Part shown: positions 41,108-49,646 of the stretch, in pieces
How the letters are laid out: every line of letters starts with the position of its first letter
Numbering within the stretch: the stretch's first letter is position 1
Source of the DNA: Bacillus paralicheniformis
GTDB taxonomy: Bacteria; Bacillota; Bacilli; Bacillales; Bacillaceae
Direction of reading: 5' to 3'
DNA length: 64,000 nucleotides
Assembly (NCBI RefSeq): GCF_001042485.2
Contig: NZ_LBMN02000016.1
Coordinates: 124,001 to 188,000 of the forward strand
Program-made: the position numbers and the translations under genes
Notes under the pieces: generated by a model
The model's input: the letters and a program-made list of their open reading frames with translations, nothing else
Databases searched by the model: none
Told to the model about the DNA's origin: nothing

Positions 41108-42247
41108 TTATGACAGGCGCTGAACAATTGCCGCAAGTTCTTTCGCGGCCCGCTCCACTTGCTCCTCTGTATTGCCAAAGCCGAAGCTGATCCGAATGGA
41201 TGACGTCAGCCGATCGTCTTCCTCGCCAAACATGGCGGAGAGAACGTGAGACGGAAGCACAGATCCGGCCGTGCACGCTGATCCGCTCGATACTGCAATT
41301 CCCGCCATATCGAGATTGACGAGCAGCGATTCAACAGATACTCCCGGAAAATACAGATTCAAAATATGCGGCAGGCTGTGCTCTCTGCTGCCGTTCACAT
41401 CGAAGGAGACGCCATCTGCTTCCAGCGTACGAATGACGATGTCTTTAAACCGGCGGTAAAGCGCCGATTTTTCTTCTCTTTCCTGACCTGAGAGCAAAAC
41501 GGCTTCACCGAGTCCCGCGATTCCCGGGACATTTTCCGTTCCCGCCCGGCGTTTGCGTTCCTGCTCTCCTCCGAAAAGCAGCTGGCTGAGCTTCACGTTT
41601 TCGTTGACGTATAAAAAGCCTGTCCCCTTCGGCCCGTTCAGTTTATGTCCGGAGACTGACATCATATCGATGCGGTTTTTTCGTACATCAATCGGCAAAA
41701 AGCCGAAGGCTTGAACCGCATCTGTATGAAACAGCGCCCGATGGTCTTTTAGCAGATCGCCGATCTCATCTATCGGCTGAATCGTTCCCACTTCATTGTT
41801 TCCATACATTACCGTCACCAGGATGGTATCGTCCCGCAGCGCGTCTTTCACCTGCTCGGCGGAGATTCTTCCGCTTTCGTCGACATCAAGATATGTGACG
41901 TCAAATCCCATTTCTTCAAGCCTGTTGCACGTATGCAGAACGGCGTGGTGCTCGATCTTTGTCGTGATGATGTGGCGGCCCTGCTGCTCTCTCGCCAGCG
42001 CGTTTCCGAGAATCGCCATATTGTCGGCTTCGGTTCCCCCGCTCGTAAAAACGATTTCATTGGGATGCGCTCCGATTTCCCGAGCGATCAGCTCCCTCGT
42101 GCCGTCAAGCCATTTTCGGCTCTCCCTCCCAAAGGAATGAATGCTTGAAGGGTTTCCGAAGTTTTCCGTTAAGTAAGGCAGCATTTTTTCCACTACCCGG
42201 GGGTCAGTCGGAGAAGTCGCTGCATGGTCTAAGTAAATCCGTTCCAT
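41108..42247 (-). CDS. yrvO: Cysteine desulfurase (IscS/YrvO type)
   Basis: A 379-residue class V PLP aminotransferase-fold enzyme. It has YLDHAATSPTDP, FTSGGTEADNMAI, HHAVLHTC, the PLP Lys in MSVSGHKLNGPKG and the sulfur-carrying Cys in SSGSACTAGS. It moves sulfur from cysteine to a protein persulfide; here the target is MnmA, whose gene is next. The ATG at 42247 has GAGGTG 10 nt upstream. It follows cymR by 20 bp, linking cysteine control with sulfur use. Confidence 0.95.
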   Translation of the reverse strand: MERIYLDHAATSPTDPRVVEKMLPYLTENFGNPSSIHSFGRESRKWLDGTRELIAREIGAHPNEIVFTSGGTEADNMAILGNALAREQQGRHIITTKIEHHAVLHTCNRLEEMGFDVTYLDVDESGRISAEQVKDALRDDTILVTVMYGNNEVGTIQPIDEIGDLLKDHRALFHTDAVQAFGFLPIDVRKNRIDMMSVSGHKLNGPKGTGFLYVNENVKLSQLLFGGEQERKRRAGTENVPGIAGLGEAVLLSGQEREEKSALYRRFKDIVIRTLEADGVSFDVNGSREHSLPHILNLYFPGVSVESLLVNLDMAGIAVSSGSACTAGSVLPSHVLSAMFGEEDDRLTSSIRISFGFGNTEEQVERAAKELAAIVQRLS

Positions 42248-42267
42248 CCTGCCATTACACCTCGATC

Positions 42268-42684
42268 TTAAATGTAAAACATATACGCTTCTTGCTCGCC
42301 CTCTGTATAGCTGGCCAAGTCTTCAAGCGTCGTGGAGTCCAGCACTTCCTTGACAGCGTCGCGAATCTTGATCCACAGCTCGCGCTTTGCAGGCTCCTCA
42401 TTTTCAAGCACTTCCACCGGGCTGATCGGTCCTTCCAGAACGCGAATGATATCGCCCGCCGTAATCGCCTCAGGCTCGTCACCCAGAATATAGCCGCCGT
42501 ACGCGCCGCGGATGCTTTTCACAAGCCCTGCGTTCCGCAAAGGTGAAACAAGCTGTTCCAAATAATGTTCCGATAAATCGTTTGTCTGAGCAATACTTTT
42601 CAAAGAAGTCGGGCCTTCCCCATGCTTTTTAGCAAGCTCAATCATAATCGTCAGCCCGTATCTGCCTTTAGTTGATATTTTCAA
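42268..42684 (-). CDS. cymR: Rrf2-family cysteine metabolism repressor CymR
   Basis: A 138-residue Rrf2 regulator starting MKISTKGRYGLTIMIELAKK (TTG start), with the winged-helix NDLSEHYLEQLVSPLRNAGLVKSIRGAYGGY and the dimer helix. It lacks the three-Cys iron-sulfur site of IscR; CymR acts with CysK when cysteine is plentiful. The expected target operon yrrT-yrhC is in this window. The TTG at 42684 follows AGAGGTG; the longer frame is rejected. A five-copy hairpin repeat lies just upstream. Confidence 0.95.
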   Translation of the reverse strand: MKISTKGRYGLTIMIELAKKHGEGPTSLKSIAQTNDLSEHYLEQLVSPLRNAGLVKSIRGAYGGYILGDEPEAITAGDIIRVLEGPISPVEVLENEEPAKRELWIKIRDAVKEVLDSTTLEDLASYTEGEQEAYMFYI

Positions 42685-42731
42685 AATAAACACCTCTAAC
42701 CTATAATAAATCATGCCTTCAGGACGAAGGT

Positions 42732-43031
42732 ACTCGGCGTTTTTCGCAGGACGCGAAAGCTCTTAGCCGAGTCTCCTTTTCTCACCAGAACAAAGCTACT
42801 CGGTGTTCCTCGCAGGAGCCGAAAGCCTTTAGCCGAGTCTCCTTTCTCACCAGAACAAAGCTACTCGGCGTTCCTCGCAGGACGCGAAAGCCTTTAGCCG
42901 AGTCTCCTTTCTCACCAAGACGAAGCACTCGGCGTTCCTAGCAGGACGCGAAAGCCTTTAGCCGAGTCTCCTTTCTCACCAAGACGAAGCACTCGGCGTT
43001 CCTAGCAGGAGGTAAAAGCGCGCAGCCGAGT
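42732..43031. repeat. Five-copy tandem hairpin repeat between cymR and rarA
   Basis: Five 41-bp blocks start with ACTCGG and end with CCGAGT (42732-42772, 42798-42838, 42863-42903, 42927-42967, 42991-43031). They repeat every 66, 65, 64 and 64 bp. Each has perfect or near-perfect 7-bp ends (ACTCGGC/GCCGAGT), and copy 1 has an inner TTCGC/GCGAA pair. The 23-25-bp links (CTCCTTTCTCACCAAGACGAAGC type) are also repeated, so it is a true tandem array, not CRISPR. Copy 5 has a diverged right half. The rest of the 634-bp gap (43032-43318) holds a GGGCAAGG/CCTTGCCC hairpin (43154-43175) and the rarA promoter region, with no gene. Confidence 0.9.
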
Positions 43032-43318
43032 CCCGTTCGGACGCAAAGGCGCCCGGCACATCCTATCAAGGCATTAGCCGTTCTCCAAGATGAAACACCG
43101 GTGCAAGCCGGCTGTCGGTTTCAAACATCTGTTATATATTAAAAACTCGGTTGGGGCAAGGTTCCGGCCTTGCCCTTCTGATAGATTACAGGTTATTATA
43201 GCACACTTTATATAAACTTTCATTTTCGGCCCTATATTCAGCTTGCCATATTCATTTCTTTTCTAATCGTCTTTTTTCCGTTACTCTATAAAAAGAATAC
43301 ATTCGGGAGAGATCAATC

Positions 43319-44584
43319 ATGAAACCACTCGCATTTCGAATGCGCCCTACAAAAATCGAAGAGGTTCTCGGCCAGGATCATCTGGTCGGAGAAGGAAAGA
43401 TCATTCATCGGATGGTGCAGGCCAAACACCTCTCATCTATGATTCTGTACGGCCCCCCGGGCATCGGCAAAACGTCGATCGCCACGGCGATTGCCCGCAG
43501 CACAAGCATCGCTTTCCGAAAGCTGAACGCTGTCATCAATAATAAAAAGGACATGGAAGCCGTTGCCGCCGAAGCCAAAATGTCGGGGCAGGTCATCTTA
43601 ATCCTTGATGAGGTGCACCGGCTTGACAAAGGCAAGCAGGACTTTCTCCTTCCGTATTTGGAAAACGGCATGATTATCATGATCGGGGCGACGACAGCCA
43701 ACCCGTACCATGCGATCAATCCGGCGATCAGAAGCAGAACGCAGATTTTCGAGCTGCAGCCATTAGACTCTGAACAAATCAAAGCGGCCATTAAACGGGC
43801 GCTTGAGGATGAACACAGAGGCCTCGGTTCGTATGATGTTGCCCTCGATGATGAAGCGCTTGACCATATGGCCCGCGGCTGCGGCGGCGATGTCCGCTCC
43901 GCTTTGAATGCACTCGAGCTTGCCGTATTGTCCACAAAGGAAAACAGCGAAGGAACCATCCGCATTACATTGGAAATCGCAGAAGAATGCCTGCAGAAAA
44001 AAAGCTTTGTCCACGACAAAGATGGAGACGCGCATTATGATGTCATTTCCGCTTTCCAAAAATCGATCAGAGGCTCTGATGTCAATGCTGCACTTCATTA
44101 TCTGGCAAGGCTCATTGAAGCGGGGGATTTGGAAAGCCTTGCACGGAGGCTGCTTGTTATCGCCTATGAAGATGTCGGCCTGGCGAGTCCGCAGGCTGGA
44201 GGAAGAACGCTTCAAGCTATTCAAACGGCGGAACGAATCGGATTTCCGGAGGCAAGGATTCCGCTCGCCAACGCCGTGATCGAGCTTTGCCTGTCTCCTA
44301 AATCAAACTCGGCGATCCTTGCGGTTGACGAAGCGCTGTCAGACGTCCGCTCCGGAAAGATCGGCGATGTGCCGAACCATTTAAAAGACGCCCATTATAA
44401 AGGAGCCGCAGAGCTTGGCAGAGGCATCGAATACAAATATCCGCACAATTACGAGAACGGCTGGGTCAAACAGCAGTACCTGCCTGATCCGCTGAAAAAC
44501 AAAGTTTACTATCAGCCGAAGCAGACAGGAAAATTTGAGCTCGCGCTGAAACAAGTATATGACAAGCTAATGAAACAAAAATAA
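43319..44584 (+). CDS. rarA: Replication-associated recombination protein RarA (YrvN)
   Basis: A 421-residue AAA+ ATPase of the MgsA/RarA/WRNIP1 family. Walker A is GPPGIGKT (residues 45-52), Walker B LILDEVHR, sensor 1 IGATTANPYHAINPAIRSRTQIFEL, followed by the helical tetramerisation region (AYEDVGLASP, KSNSAILAVDEAL) and YKYPHNYENGWVKQQYLP. It acts at stalled forks. The ATG follows GGGAGA. It is divergent from cymR across the tandem hairpin array. Confidence 0.95.
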   Translation: MKPLAFRMRPTKIEEVLGQDHLVGEGKIIHRMVQAKHLSSMILYGPPGIGKTSIATAIARSTSIAFRKLNAVINNKKDMEAVAAEAKMSGQVILILDEVHRLDKGKQDFLLPYLENGMIIMIGATTANPYHAINPAIRSRTQIFELQPLDSEQIKAAIKRALEDEHRGLGSYDVALDDEALDHMARGCGGDVRSALNALELAVLSTKENSEGTIRITLEIAEECLQKKSFVHDKDGDAHYDVISAFQKSIRGSDVNAALHYLARLIEAGDLESLARRLLVIAYEDVGLASPQAGGRTLQAIQTAERIGFPEARIPLANAVIELCLSPKSNSAILAVDEALSDVRSGKIGDVPNHLKDAHYKGAAELGRGIEYKYPHNYENGWVKQQYLPDPLKNKVYYQPKQTGKFELALKQVYDKLMKQK

Positions 44585-44585
44585 C

Positions 44586-44625
44586 AAACAGCCTGTTCCC
44601 TTTTCATATGGGGGACAGGCTGTTT
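44586..44625 (+). terminator. Terminator of rarA
   Basis: AAACAGCCTGTTCCC and GGGACAGGCTGTTT pair with one small bulge around a 10-nt loop, followed by TTTTTCC. It directly follows the rarA stop. Confidence 0.88.
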
Positions 44626-44650
44626 TTCCTTACGCTAAGCTTTAAAGAAT

Positions 44651-44690
44651 GACAAAATCCCAAAACGGCTTTTAGTTTTGGGATTTTGTC
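44651..44690. repeat. Palindromic element after tcdA (copy 2 of 2)
   Basis: GACAAAATCCCAAAAC (44651-44666) and GTTTTGGGATTTTGTC (44675-44690) form perfect 16-bp arms around an 8-nt loop. Compared with 30527-30561, one base pair is changed from T-A to C-G on both arms. It lies 36 bp downstream of the tcdA stop and may serve as its terminator. Confidence 0.75.
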
Positions 44691-44725
44691 AACAATCTTA
44701 AACGACAGCACCTTTGCCGTTTGTA

Positions 44726-45490
44726 TTACTTATCTTTCACCCTTTTGATCGGAATATCTTTCAAAAGCTCCATGATCACATGGCCGCCCATGATCAAGCC
44801 TGCGACTGACGGAACAAAAGCGTTTGAAGACGGCGGCATCTGGGCTTTGCGGATTTTCGCCTCGTCATTTCCAACGACTTGGCGTACGTCTTCGCGGATC
44901 ACGATCGGGCTTTCGTCAGAAAAGACGACTTTAACGCCTTTCGTAATGCCTTCCTTGCGAAGCCTCGTCCGGATGACTTTTGCAATCGGATCGGTGTGGG
45001 TTTTAGAAATATCGGCCACTTGGAACCTTGTCGGATCTGTTTTATTGGCCGCTCCCATGCTTGAAATGATGTTGATGTCCCGCTTCAGGCACTCTTTCAT
45101 TAAGTGAATTTTATAATGAATCGTGTCTGACGCGTCGATCACATAATCCGGTTCATAAGCAAAAAACTGTTCATACGTCTCTTCGGTATAGAACATTTTT
45201 AAAGCGATGACATCGCACTCCGGGTTAATATCGGCGATTCTCGCTTTCATTAAGTCAACTTTCGGCTGTCCGACCGTTGAAAGTAAAGCCGGCAGCTGAC
45301 GGTTGACATTGGTGATGTCAACATCATCTTTATCGACCATCACGATTCTGCCGACACCAGAACGGGCGAGCGCTTCCGCGGCGAAAGAGCCGACCCCGCC
45401 GACGCCTAAAACGGCGACCGTGCTGTTTTTTAAAATATTTAAACCTTCTTTTCCAATCGCTAATTCATTGCGCGAAAACTGATGTAACAA
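44726..45490 (-). CDS. tcdA: tRNA threonylcarbamoyladenosine dehydratase TcdA (YrvM)
   Basis: A 254-residue E1-like ThiF-family enzyme. It has the Rossmann motif VAVLGVGGVGSFAAEALARSGVG, VDKDDVDITNVNRQ (Arg for adenylation), DASDTIHYKI and SSMGAANKTDPTRF. It adenylates and closes t6A37 of tRNA into cyclic t6A, using sulfur-relay partners. The TTG at 45490 has GGAG 8 nt upstream and gives the family length; the GTG 9 bp earlier is less likely. It stands alone between rarA and aspS. Confidence 0.94.
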   Translation of the reverse strand: MLHQFSRNELAIGKEGLNILKNSTVAVLGVGGVGSFAAEALARSGVGRIVMVDKDDVDITNVNRQLPALLSTVGQPKVDLMKARIADINPECDVIALKMFYTEETYEQFFAYEPDYVIDASDTIHYKIHLMKECLKRDINIISSMGAANKTDPTRFQVADISKTHTDPIAKVIRTRLRKEGITKGVKVVFSDESPIVIREDVRQVVGNDEAKIRKAQMPPSSNAFVPSVAGLIMGGHVIMELLKDIPIKRVKDK

Positions 45491-45909
45491 GAATCTCACT
45501 CCATCTTTATTAACAGTTACCGATAGTATCTTATCATAATCGGGTGATTAAACAAGCGGTCTATTTCATTTTCCCGTCATATTTTTTCGCTTCGCCTCAT
45601 AGATTATCCTATGTATGGCCGAAAAAGGCCTTTTCAAGCACAAAAAAAGTCCCGATTGTGCCGTTGTCGTATTCCTTCGTTTTGATCCCGCTCTCGGCAG
45701 GTGGGTGTTCTGTTCCAAACTTTGCAAGTCCTCTTGAGCACACGAGTGAGAAGAGGCATTTGCTCCATTTGGAAACGTCGAACTCCCAAGTAAAAAAATG
45801 TTCGGTCAAAACTAGGTGTACAACAAACACATCAGGACTTTATTTGTTAAAAATGATATCATACGTCCCTTTGATTTTCAATGGGATGTACAGCCGTATA
45901 TTTTACAAT
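45491..45909. other. Unassigned 419-bp gap between tcdA and aspS
   Basis: No convincing gene. There are frames on both strands (45544-45936 plus, 45609-45830 minus), but neither has a good ribosome site or recognisable domain. A GAAAAAGGCCTTTTC palindrome lies at about 45624-45638. The minus-strand frame encodes the segment EYDNGTIGTFFVLEKAFFG, which looks protein-like and could be a decayed gene. The gap must hold the tcdA promoter, which I cannot place. Confidence 0.4.
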
Positions 45910-47688
45910 TTACTGTCGAACTTTGCGGTTGATTGACAGGTGCAGCTCATCGAGCTGGGCGCTGTCCACTTCGCTAGGTGCTTCCATCAACAGACAGCTT
46001 GCGCTTGCCGTTTTCGGGAATGCGATCGTATCTCTCAGGTTGGTGCGGCCGCTGAGCAGCATCACAAGCCGGTCAAGGCCGAGCGCGATTCCGCCGTGCG
46101 GGGGAGCCCCGTATTCAAATGCTTCAAGCAGGAAGCCGAACTGTTCTTTCGTCTCTTCCTCAGATAAGCCCAAAAGCGCAAACATTTTCTCCTGAACATC
46201 TTTTTCAAAAATACGGATCGATCCGCCGCCCAGCTCATAGCCGTTTAAGACAAGATCATAGGCTTGCGCTTTCATGTCTTCCGGATTCGTGTCGACCAGA
46301 TCAAGGTCTTCCCGGACAGGCATCGTGAACGGGTGGTGCGCCGCATAGAAACGTCCTTCTTCTGAATCATACTCAAGAAGCGGCCAATCAACGACCCATA
46401 AAAAGTTGAACAAGCTTTCATCGATCAGATTCAATTCTTTTCCGAGCTTTAAGCGCAGCGCGCCGAGCGCGTCATTGGCGACTTCCAGCCGGTCTGCGAC
46501 AAAGAGGATGAGGTCCCCTTCCTTGGCGTCAAGCGCTTCAATGAGCGCCTGCTGTTTTTCGCCCTGGAAGAACTTCGCAATCGGACCTTTCAGTCCGTCC
46601 GCTTCAGCTTTCAGCCATGCCAGCCCTTTCGCCCCGTAGTTTGCGGCGAATTCGCCGAGTGCGTCAATGTCTTTCCGCGAATATTTAGATGCAGCGCCTT
46701 TAACGTTTATCGCTTTAACCGCGCCTCCGTTTGCCACAGCTGACGCAAACACTTTAAAATCGGAATCCTTTACGCTTTCTGATACATCGGTCAACAGCAT
46801 GTCAAAGCGGGTATCCGGTTTGTCGGATCCGTAAAGGTTCATCGCATCCTGATATGACATTCTCGGCAGCGGCAGAGAAATGTCCACACCGTGCGTTTCG
46901 AGCATGACTTTCGCCATCATTTCTTCAGCGAGCTTCATGATGTCTTCCTGGCTCATAAATGACATTTCGATATCGATCTGCGTAAATTCCGGCTGGCGGT
47001 CGGCGCGTAAATCTTCGTCCCTGAAGCAGCGGGCGATTTGATAATAGCGGTCAAAGCCGGATACCATCAACAGCTGCTTGAAAAGCTGCGGAGACTGCGG
47101 CAGCGCGTAAAATTCGCCTTCATGGACGCGGCTCGGTACGAGATAGTCGCGCGCTCCTTCAGGCGTTTTTTTTGTCAACACTGGTGTTTCAATATCGATA
47201 AAGCCGTTGTCGTCAAGGAAGCTGCGGACAGCTTTTGTAACATTATGCCGCATTTTTAAGGTGTTGAACATCTCCGGACGGCGCAAGTCGAGATAGCGGT
47301 GCTTCAACCTGATGTCTTCAGACACTTCTGAAGCCTGGTCGCTGATCGCAAAAGGCGGCGTTTTGGCCGCACTCAGCACATTGACCGATTCCGCCTGGAT
47401 TTCGATTCTTCCGGTTTTCAAGTTCGGATTGACTGTTGCTTCTTCACGGGCAACGACTTTTCCTGTAATGTCAAGCACATATTCGCTGCGGATGCTTTCA
47501 GCTGTTTCAAGGGCGTCTTTGGAAACGTCGGGGTTAAATACAACCTGCACAATGCCGGTGCGGTCTCTCAAGTCAATAAAAATCAAGCCTCCGAGATCGC
47601 GTCTTTTTTGAACCCATCCTTTTAAAACGATGGATTCTCCGATCGCCTTCTCCGTTATTTCGCCACAATAATATGTTCGTCCAAACAA
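45910..47688 (-). CDS. aspS: Aspartyl-tRNA synthetase
   Basis: A 592-residue class IIb synthetase of the bacterial type. It has an N-terminal OB anticodon-binding domain ([22 protein letters not shown]), motif 2 [25 protein letters not shown], the GAD insertion domain (about 290-410) and motif 3 [13 protein letters not shown]. The TTG at 47688 is preceded by GGAGAGG. It lies 14 bp downstream of hisS and is co-transcribed from the hisS T-box promoter. Whether it also charges tRNA-Asn cannot be told here. Confidence 0.97.
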   Translation of the reverse strand: MFGRTYYCGEITEKAIGESIVLKGWVQKRRDLGGLIFIDLRDRTGIVQVVFNPDVSKDALETAESIRSEYVLDITGKVVAREEATVNPNLKTGRIEIQAESVNVLSAAKTPPFAISDQASEVSEDIRLKHRYLDLRRPEMFNTLKMRHNVTKAVRSFLDDNGFIDIETPVLTKKTPEGARDYLVPSRVHEGEFYALPQSPQLFKQLLMVSGFDRYYQIARCFRDEDLRADRQPEFTQIDIEMSFMSQEDIMKLAEEMMAKVMLETHGVDISLPLPRMSYQDAMNLYGSDKPDTRFDMLLTDVSESVKDSDFKVFASAVANGGAVKAINVKGAASKYSRKDIDALGEFAANYGAKGLAWLKAEADGLKGPIAKFFQGEKQQALIEALDAKEGDLILFVADRLEVANDALGALRLKLGKELNLIDESLFNFLWVVDWPLLEYDSEEGRFYAAHHPFTMPVREDLDLVDTNPEDMKAQAYDLVLNGYELGGGSIRIFEKDVQEKMFALLGLSEEETKEQFGFLLEAFEYGAPPHGGIALGLDRLVMLLSGRTNLRDTIAFPKTASASCLLMEAPSEVDSAQLDELHLSINRKVRQ

Positions 47689-47702
47689 AGCGGTCCTCTC
47701 CT

Positions 47703-48977
47703 TTAACTTTCAGTGTTTGTTTTCAAGAAACGGATGAATTCATCAAGGCCGATGGCCTGTTGATCTCCTGTTTTCGCATCTTTGACATTTATTTGATTTT
47801 GGCTCAGTTCATCCTCGCCCAAAACAGCGATATATTTCGCATTGAGACGGTCGGCGGATTTAAACTGGCCTTTCATTTTTTTCTGTTCATAGTCGATTTC
47901 GGCGGAAATCCCTGCTTCTCTCAATTTATAAAGGAGGGATACAGAATAGTCTTTGGCTTTGTCGCCAAGTGTCACGATATAGCAGTCAATGCCTTCATCC
48001 GCTCCGACTTTCACATTTTCCGCGTCCAGTGCGGCGAGAAGGCGTTCGATGCTCATCGCAAAGCCGATGCCCGGCGCTTTCGGTCCGCCGAACTCCTCGG
48101 TAAGGCCGTCATAGCGCCCTCCGCCAGCAAGCGTCGTAATCGCTCCGAAGCCTTCGGCATTGCTCATGATTTCAAAAGCCGTGTGATTGTAATAGTCAAG
48201 CCCTCTCACCAGATTCGGATCGACCTCAAACGCAATGCCGATGTCGGTCAGATATTGCTGCACTTTCGCAAAATAGGCTTTGGATTCTTCATTTAAGTAG
48301 TCAAGAATCGAAGGAGCCGTTTTCAGCAGTTCATGATCCCTGTCTTTTTTGCAGTCGAGAATCCGCAGCGGATTTTGCCGGAGCCGTTTTTGACAGTCTG
48401 AACAAAACTCGTCGATCCTCGGCTCAAAGTGGCGGATCAGCGCTTCTCTGTGAGCGGTTCGGCTCTCTTTGTCGCCGAGGCTGTTAATGACCAGCTTCAG
48501 ATTGTTGAGACCCGCTTTCCGGTATACGCTCATCGCCAAGGCAATGACTTCCGCGTCAATCGCCGGGTCGTTCGAACCGATCGCTTCGATGCCGAATTGA
48601 TAAAATTGGCGGTAGCGGCCTGTCTGCGGCCTTTCATAGCGGAACATCGGTCCGATGTAGTAAAGTTTCGTCGGCTGAACCGGATTAGCAAAAAGTTTGT
48701 TTTCCACAAAAGAGCGTACTGCAGATGCAGTGCCTTCAGGACGAAGCGTCAGGCTTCTTCCTTTTTTGTCTGCGAATGTGTACATTTCCTTTTGCACGAT
48801 ATCGGTCGATTCTCCCACCCCGCGGGAAAATAGTTCTGTATGTTCAAAAATAGGCGTCCGGATTTCTTTATATTGATACGCATGACACGTTTCTCTCGCA
48901 ATCTTTTCGACGTATTGCCAGCGTTCCGATTCTCCTGGGAGAATATCTTGTGTTCCCCTTGGAATATTAAATCCCAT
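47703..48977 (-). CDS. hisS: Histidyl-tRNA synthetase
   Basis: A 424-residue class IIa synthetase. It has [15 protein letters not shown] at the start, motif 2 [19 protein letters not shown], the histidine loops [15 protein letters not shown] and AGGGRYDGL, motif 3 [12 protein letters not shown] and the C-terminal anticodon domain. The ATG at 48977 has GAGGAGG upstream. A T-box leader with a His specifier lies ahead; aspS follows. Confidence 0.98.
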   Translation of the reverse strand: MGFNIPRGTQDILPGESERWQYVEKIARETCHAYQYKEIRTPIFEHTELFSRGVGESTDIVQKEMYTFADKKGRSLTLRPEGTASAVRSFVENKLFANPVQPTKLYYIGPMFRYERPQTGRYRQFYQFGIEAIGSNDPAIDAEVIALAMSVYRKAGLNNLKLVINSLGDKESRTAHREALIRHFEPRIDEFCSDCQKRLRQNPLRILDCKKDRDHELLKTAPSILDYLNEESKAYFAKVQQYLTDIGIAFEVDPNLVRGLDYYNHTAFEIMSNAEGFGAITTLAGGGRYDGLTEEFGGPKAPGIGFAMSIERLLAALDAENVKVGADEGIDCYIVTLGDKAKDYSVSLLYKLREAGISAEIDYEQKKMKGQFKSADRLNAKYIAVLGEDELSQNQINVKDAKTGDQQAIGLDEFIRFLKTNTES

Positions 48978-49314
48978 TTTTAAATCCTCCTCATGACTTA
49001 AATGCTTTTTTTCATTTATGGAAATAAAAAAACCCCCGAACCTACTATAAAACCAATAGTAGGGACGAGAGTTATACCCGTGGTGCCACCCTAGTTGGAA
49101 CGATCAACCCGTTCCCGCTCATGCCTTTAACGCAGGTTCACGTCCGCCGCCTAATTGCTCGCAAGTTCTGCCGGGCTTTCAGCGGGAAACCTTCGGAGTG
49201 TTCATTCGGTCAAGATACCGTGCAGACCGCTTTCAGCCCAGGGCGGTTCCTCTCTTTTCACGTACTCTTGCCTACTATTCTCCATCTTCAGTTCAACTCA
49301 TATGTACACTAATT
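48978..49314 (-). promoter_or_regulatory. T-box riboswitch leader of hisS-aspS
   Basis: The T-box core AGGGTGGCACCACGGG lies at 49077-49092. It precedes the terminator CCTACTAT...ATAGTAGG with a TTTTTTT run (49024-49063). The specifier region reads TGAA-CAC-TCC, placing a His CAC codon at 49198-49200. This fits the first gene, hisS. Read-through would also raise aspS. Confidence 0.95.
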
Positions 49315-49320
49315 TATATT

Positions 49321-49349
49321 ATAATACGAGTGTTAAGTGTGCATGTCAA
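49321..49349 (-). promoter_or_regulatory. Sigma-A promoter of the hisS T-box
   Basis: TTGACA (49344-49349) and TATTAT (49321-49326) are spaced by 17 bp on the minus strand. A TATAAT overlaps 3 bp further downstream. The -35 begins 3 bp beyond the stop of yrzK. Confidence 0.9.
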
Positions 49350-49351
49350 CC

Positions 49352-49516
49352 CTATTTGCGGTTCTTTTTATTTTGAATTGATTCTTTGGACGCAAGCCCC
49401 AGCTCAGTCGCCGTTTCTTCCATAAAGCCGGCCTGCTCCGGGTCCGCATGATCCTTTAGATGCAGATTCGCTTCTTGCTCATGGATCGCTCTGCCCATTC
49501 TTTGATTATACCTCAC
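49352..49516 (-). CDS. yrzK: YrzK family small protein
   Basis: A 54-residue hydrophilic protein: MGRAIHEQEANLHLKDHADPEQAGF then MEETATELGLASKESIQNKK (inner Met shown; the start is six codons earlier). The GTG at 49516 has AAGGATG upstream. Position between the amidase and hisS matches yrzK in B. subtilis. Its stop is next to the hisS promoter. Function unknown. Confidence 0.72.
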   Translation of the reverse strand: MRYNQRMGRAIHEQEANLHLKDHADPEQAGFMEETATELGLASKESIQNKKNRK

Positions 49517-49646
49517 GCAACAACATCCTTTTGATATCTTTTTTCTATAGTATAAACAAATCATTTTCATTTTATTAAAAAAACGGCAAGGAATATACGA
49601 TATAGAAGAAGAAGTAGTGTTCCAAGTTTTTTACCGAAAGGAGGAG

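Noticed and set aside
42732-43031. CRISPR array
   Set aside because: Repeats are 41 bp with arms, but the links between them are nearly identical rather than unique spacers, and no cas genes are in the window.
43154-43175. Terminator of rarA-side transcript
   Set aside because: GGGCAAGG/CCTTGCCC has no T-run adjacent on either strand and lies upstream of both divergent genes, so a terminator role is unsupported.
45609-45830. 73-residue minus-strand frame as a gene
   Set aside because: Some segments look protein-like, but there is no ribosome site or recognised family; recorded only as part of the unassigned gap.
47673-48296. 207-residue plus-strand frame opposite hisS
   Set aside because: Antisense shadow of a conserved synthetase; no start signal.
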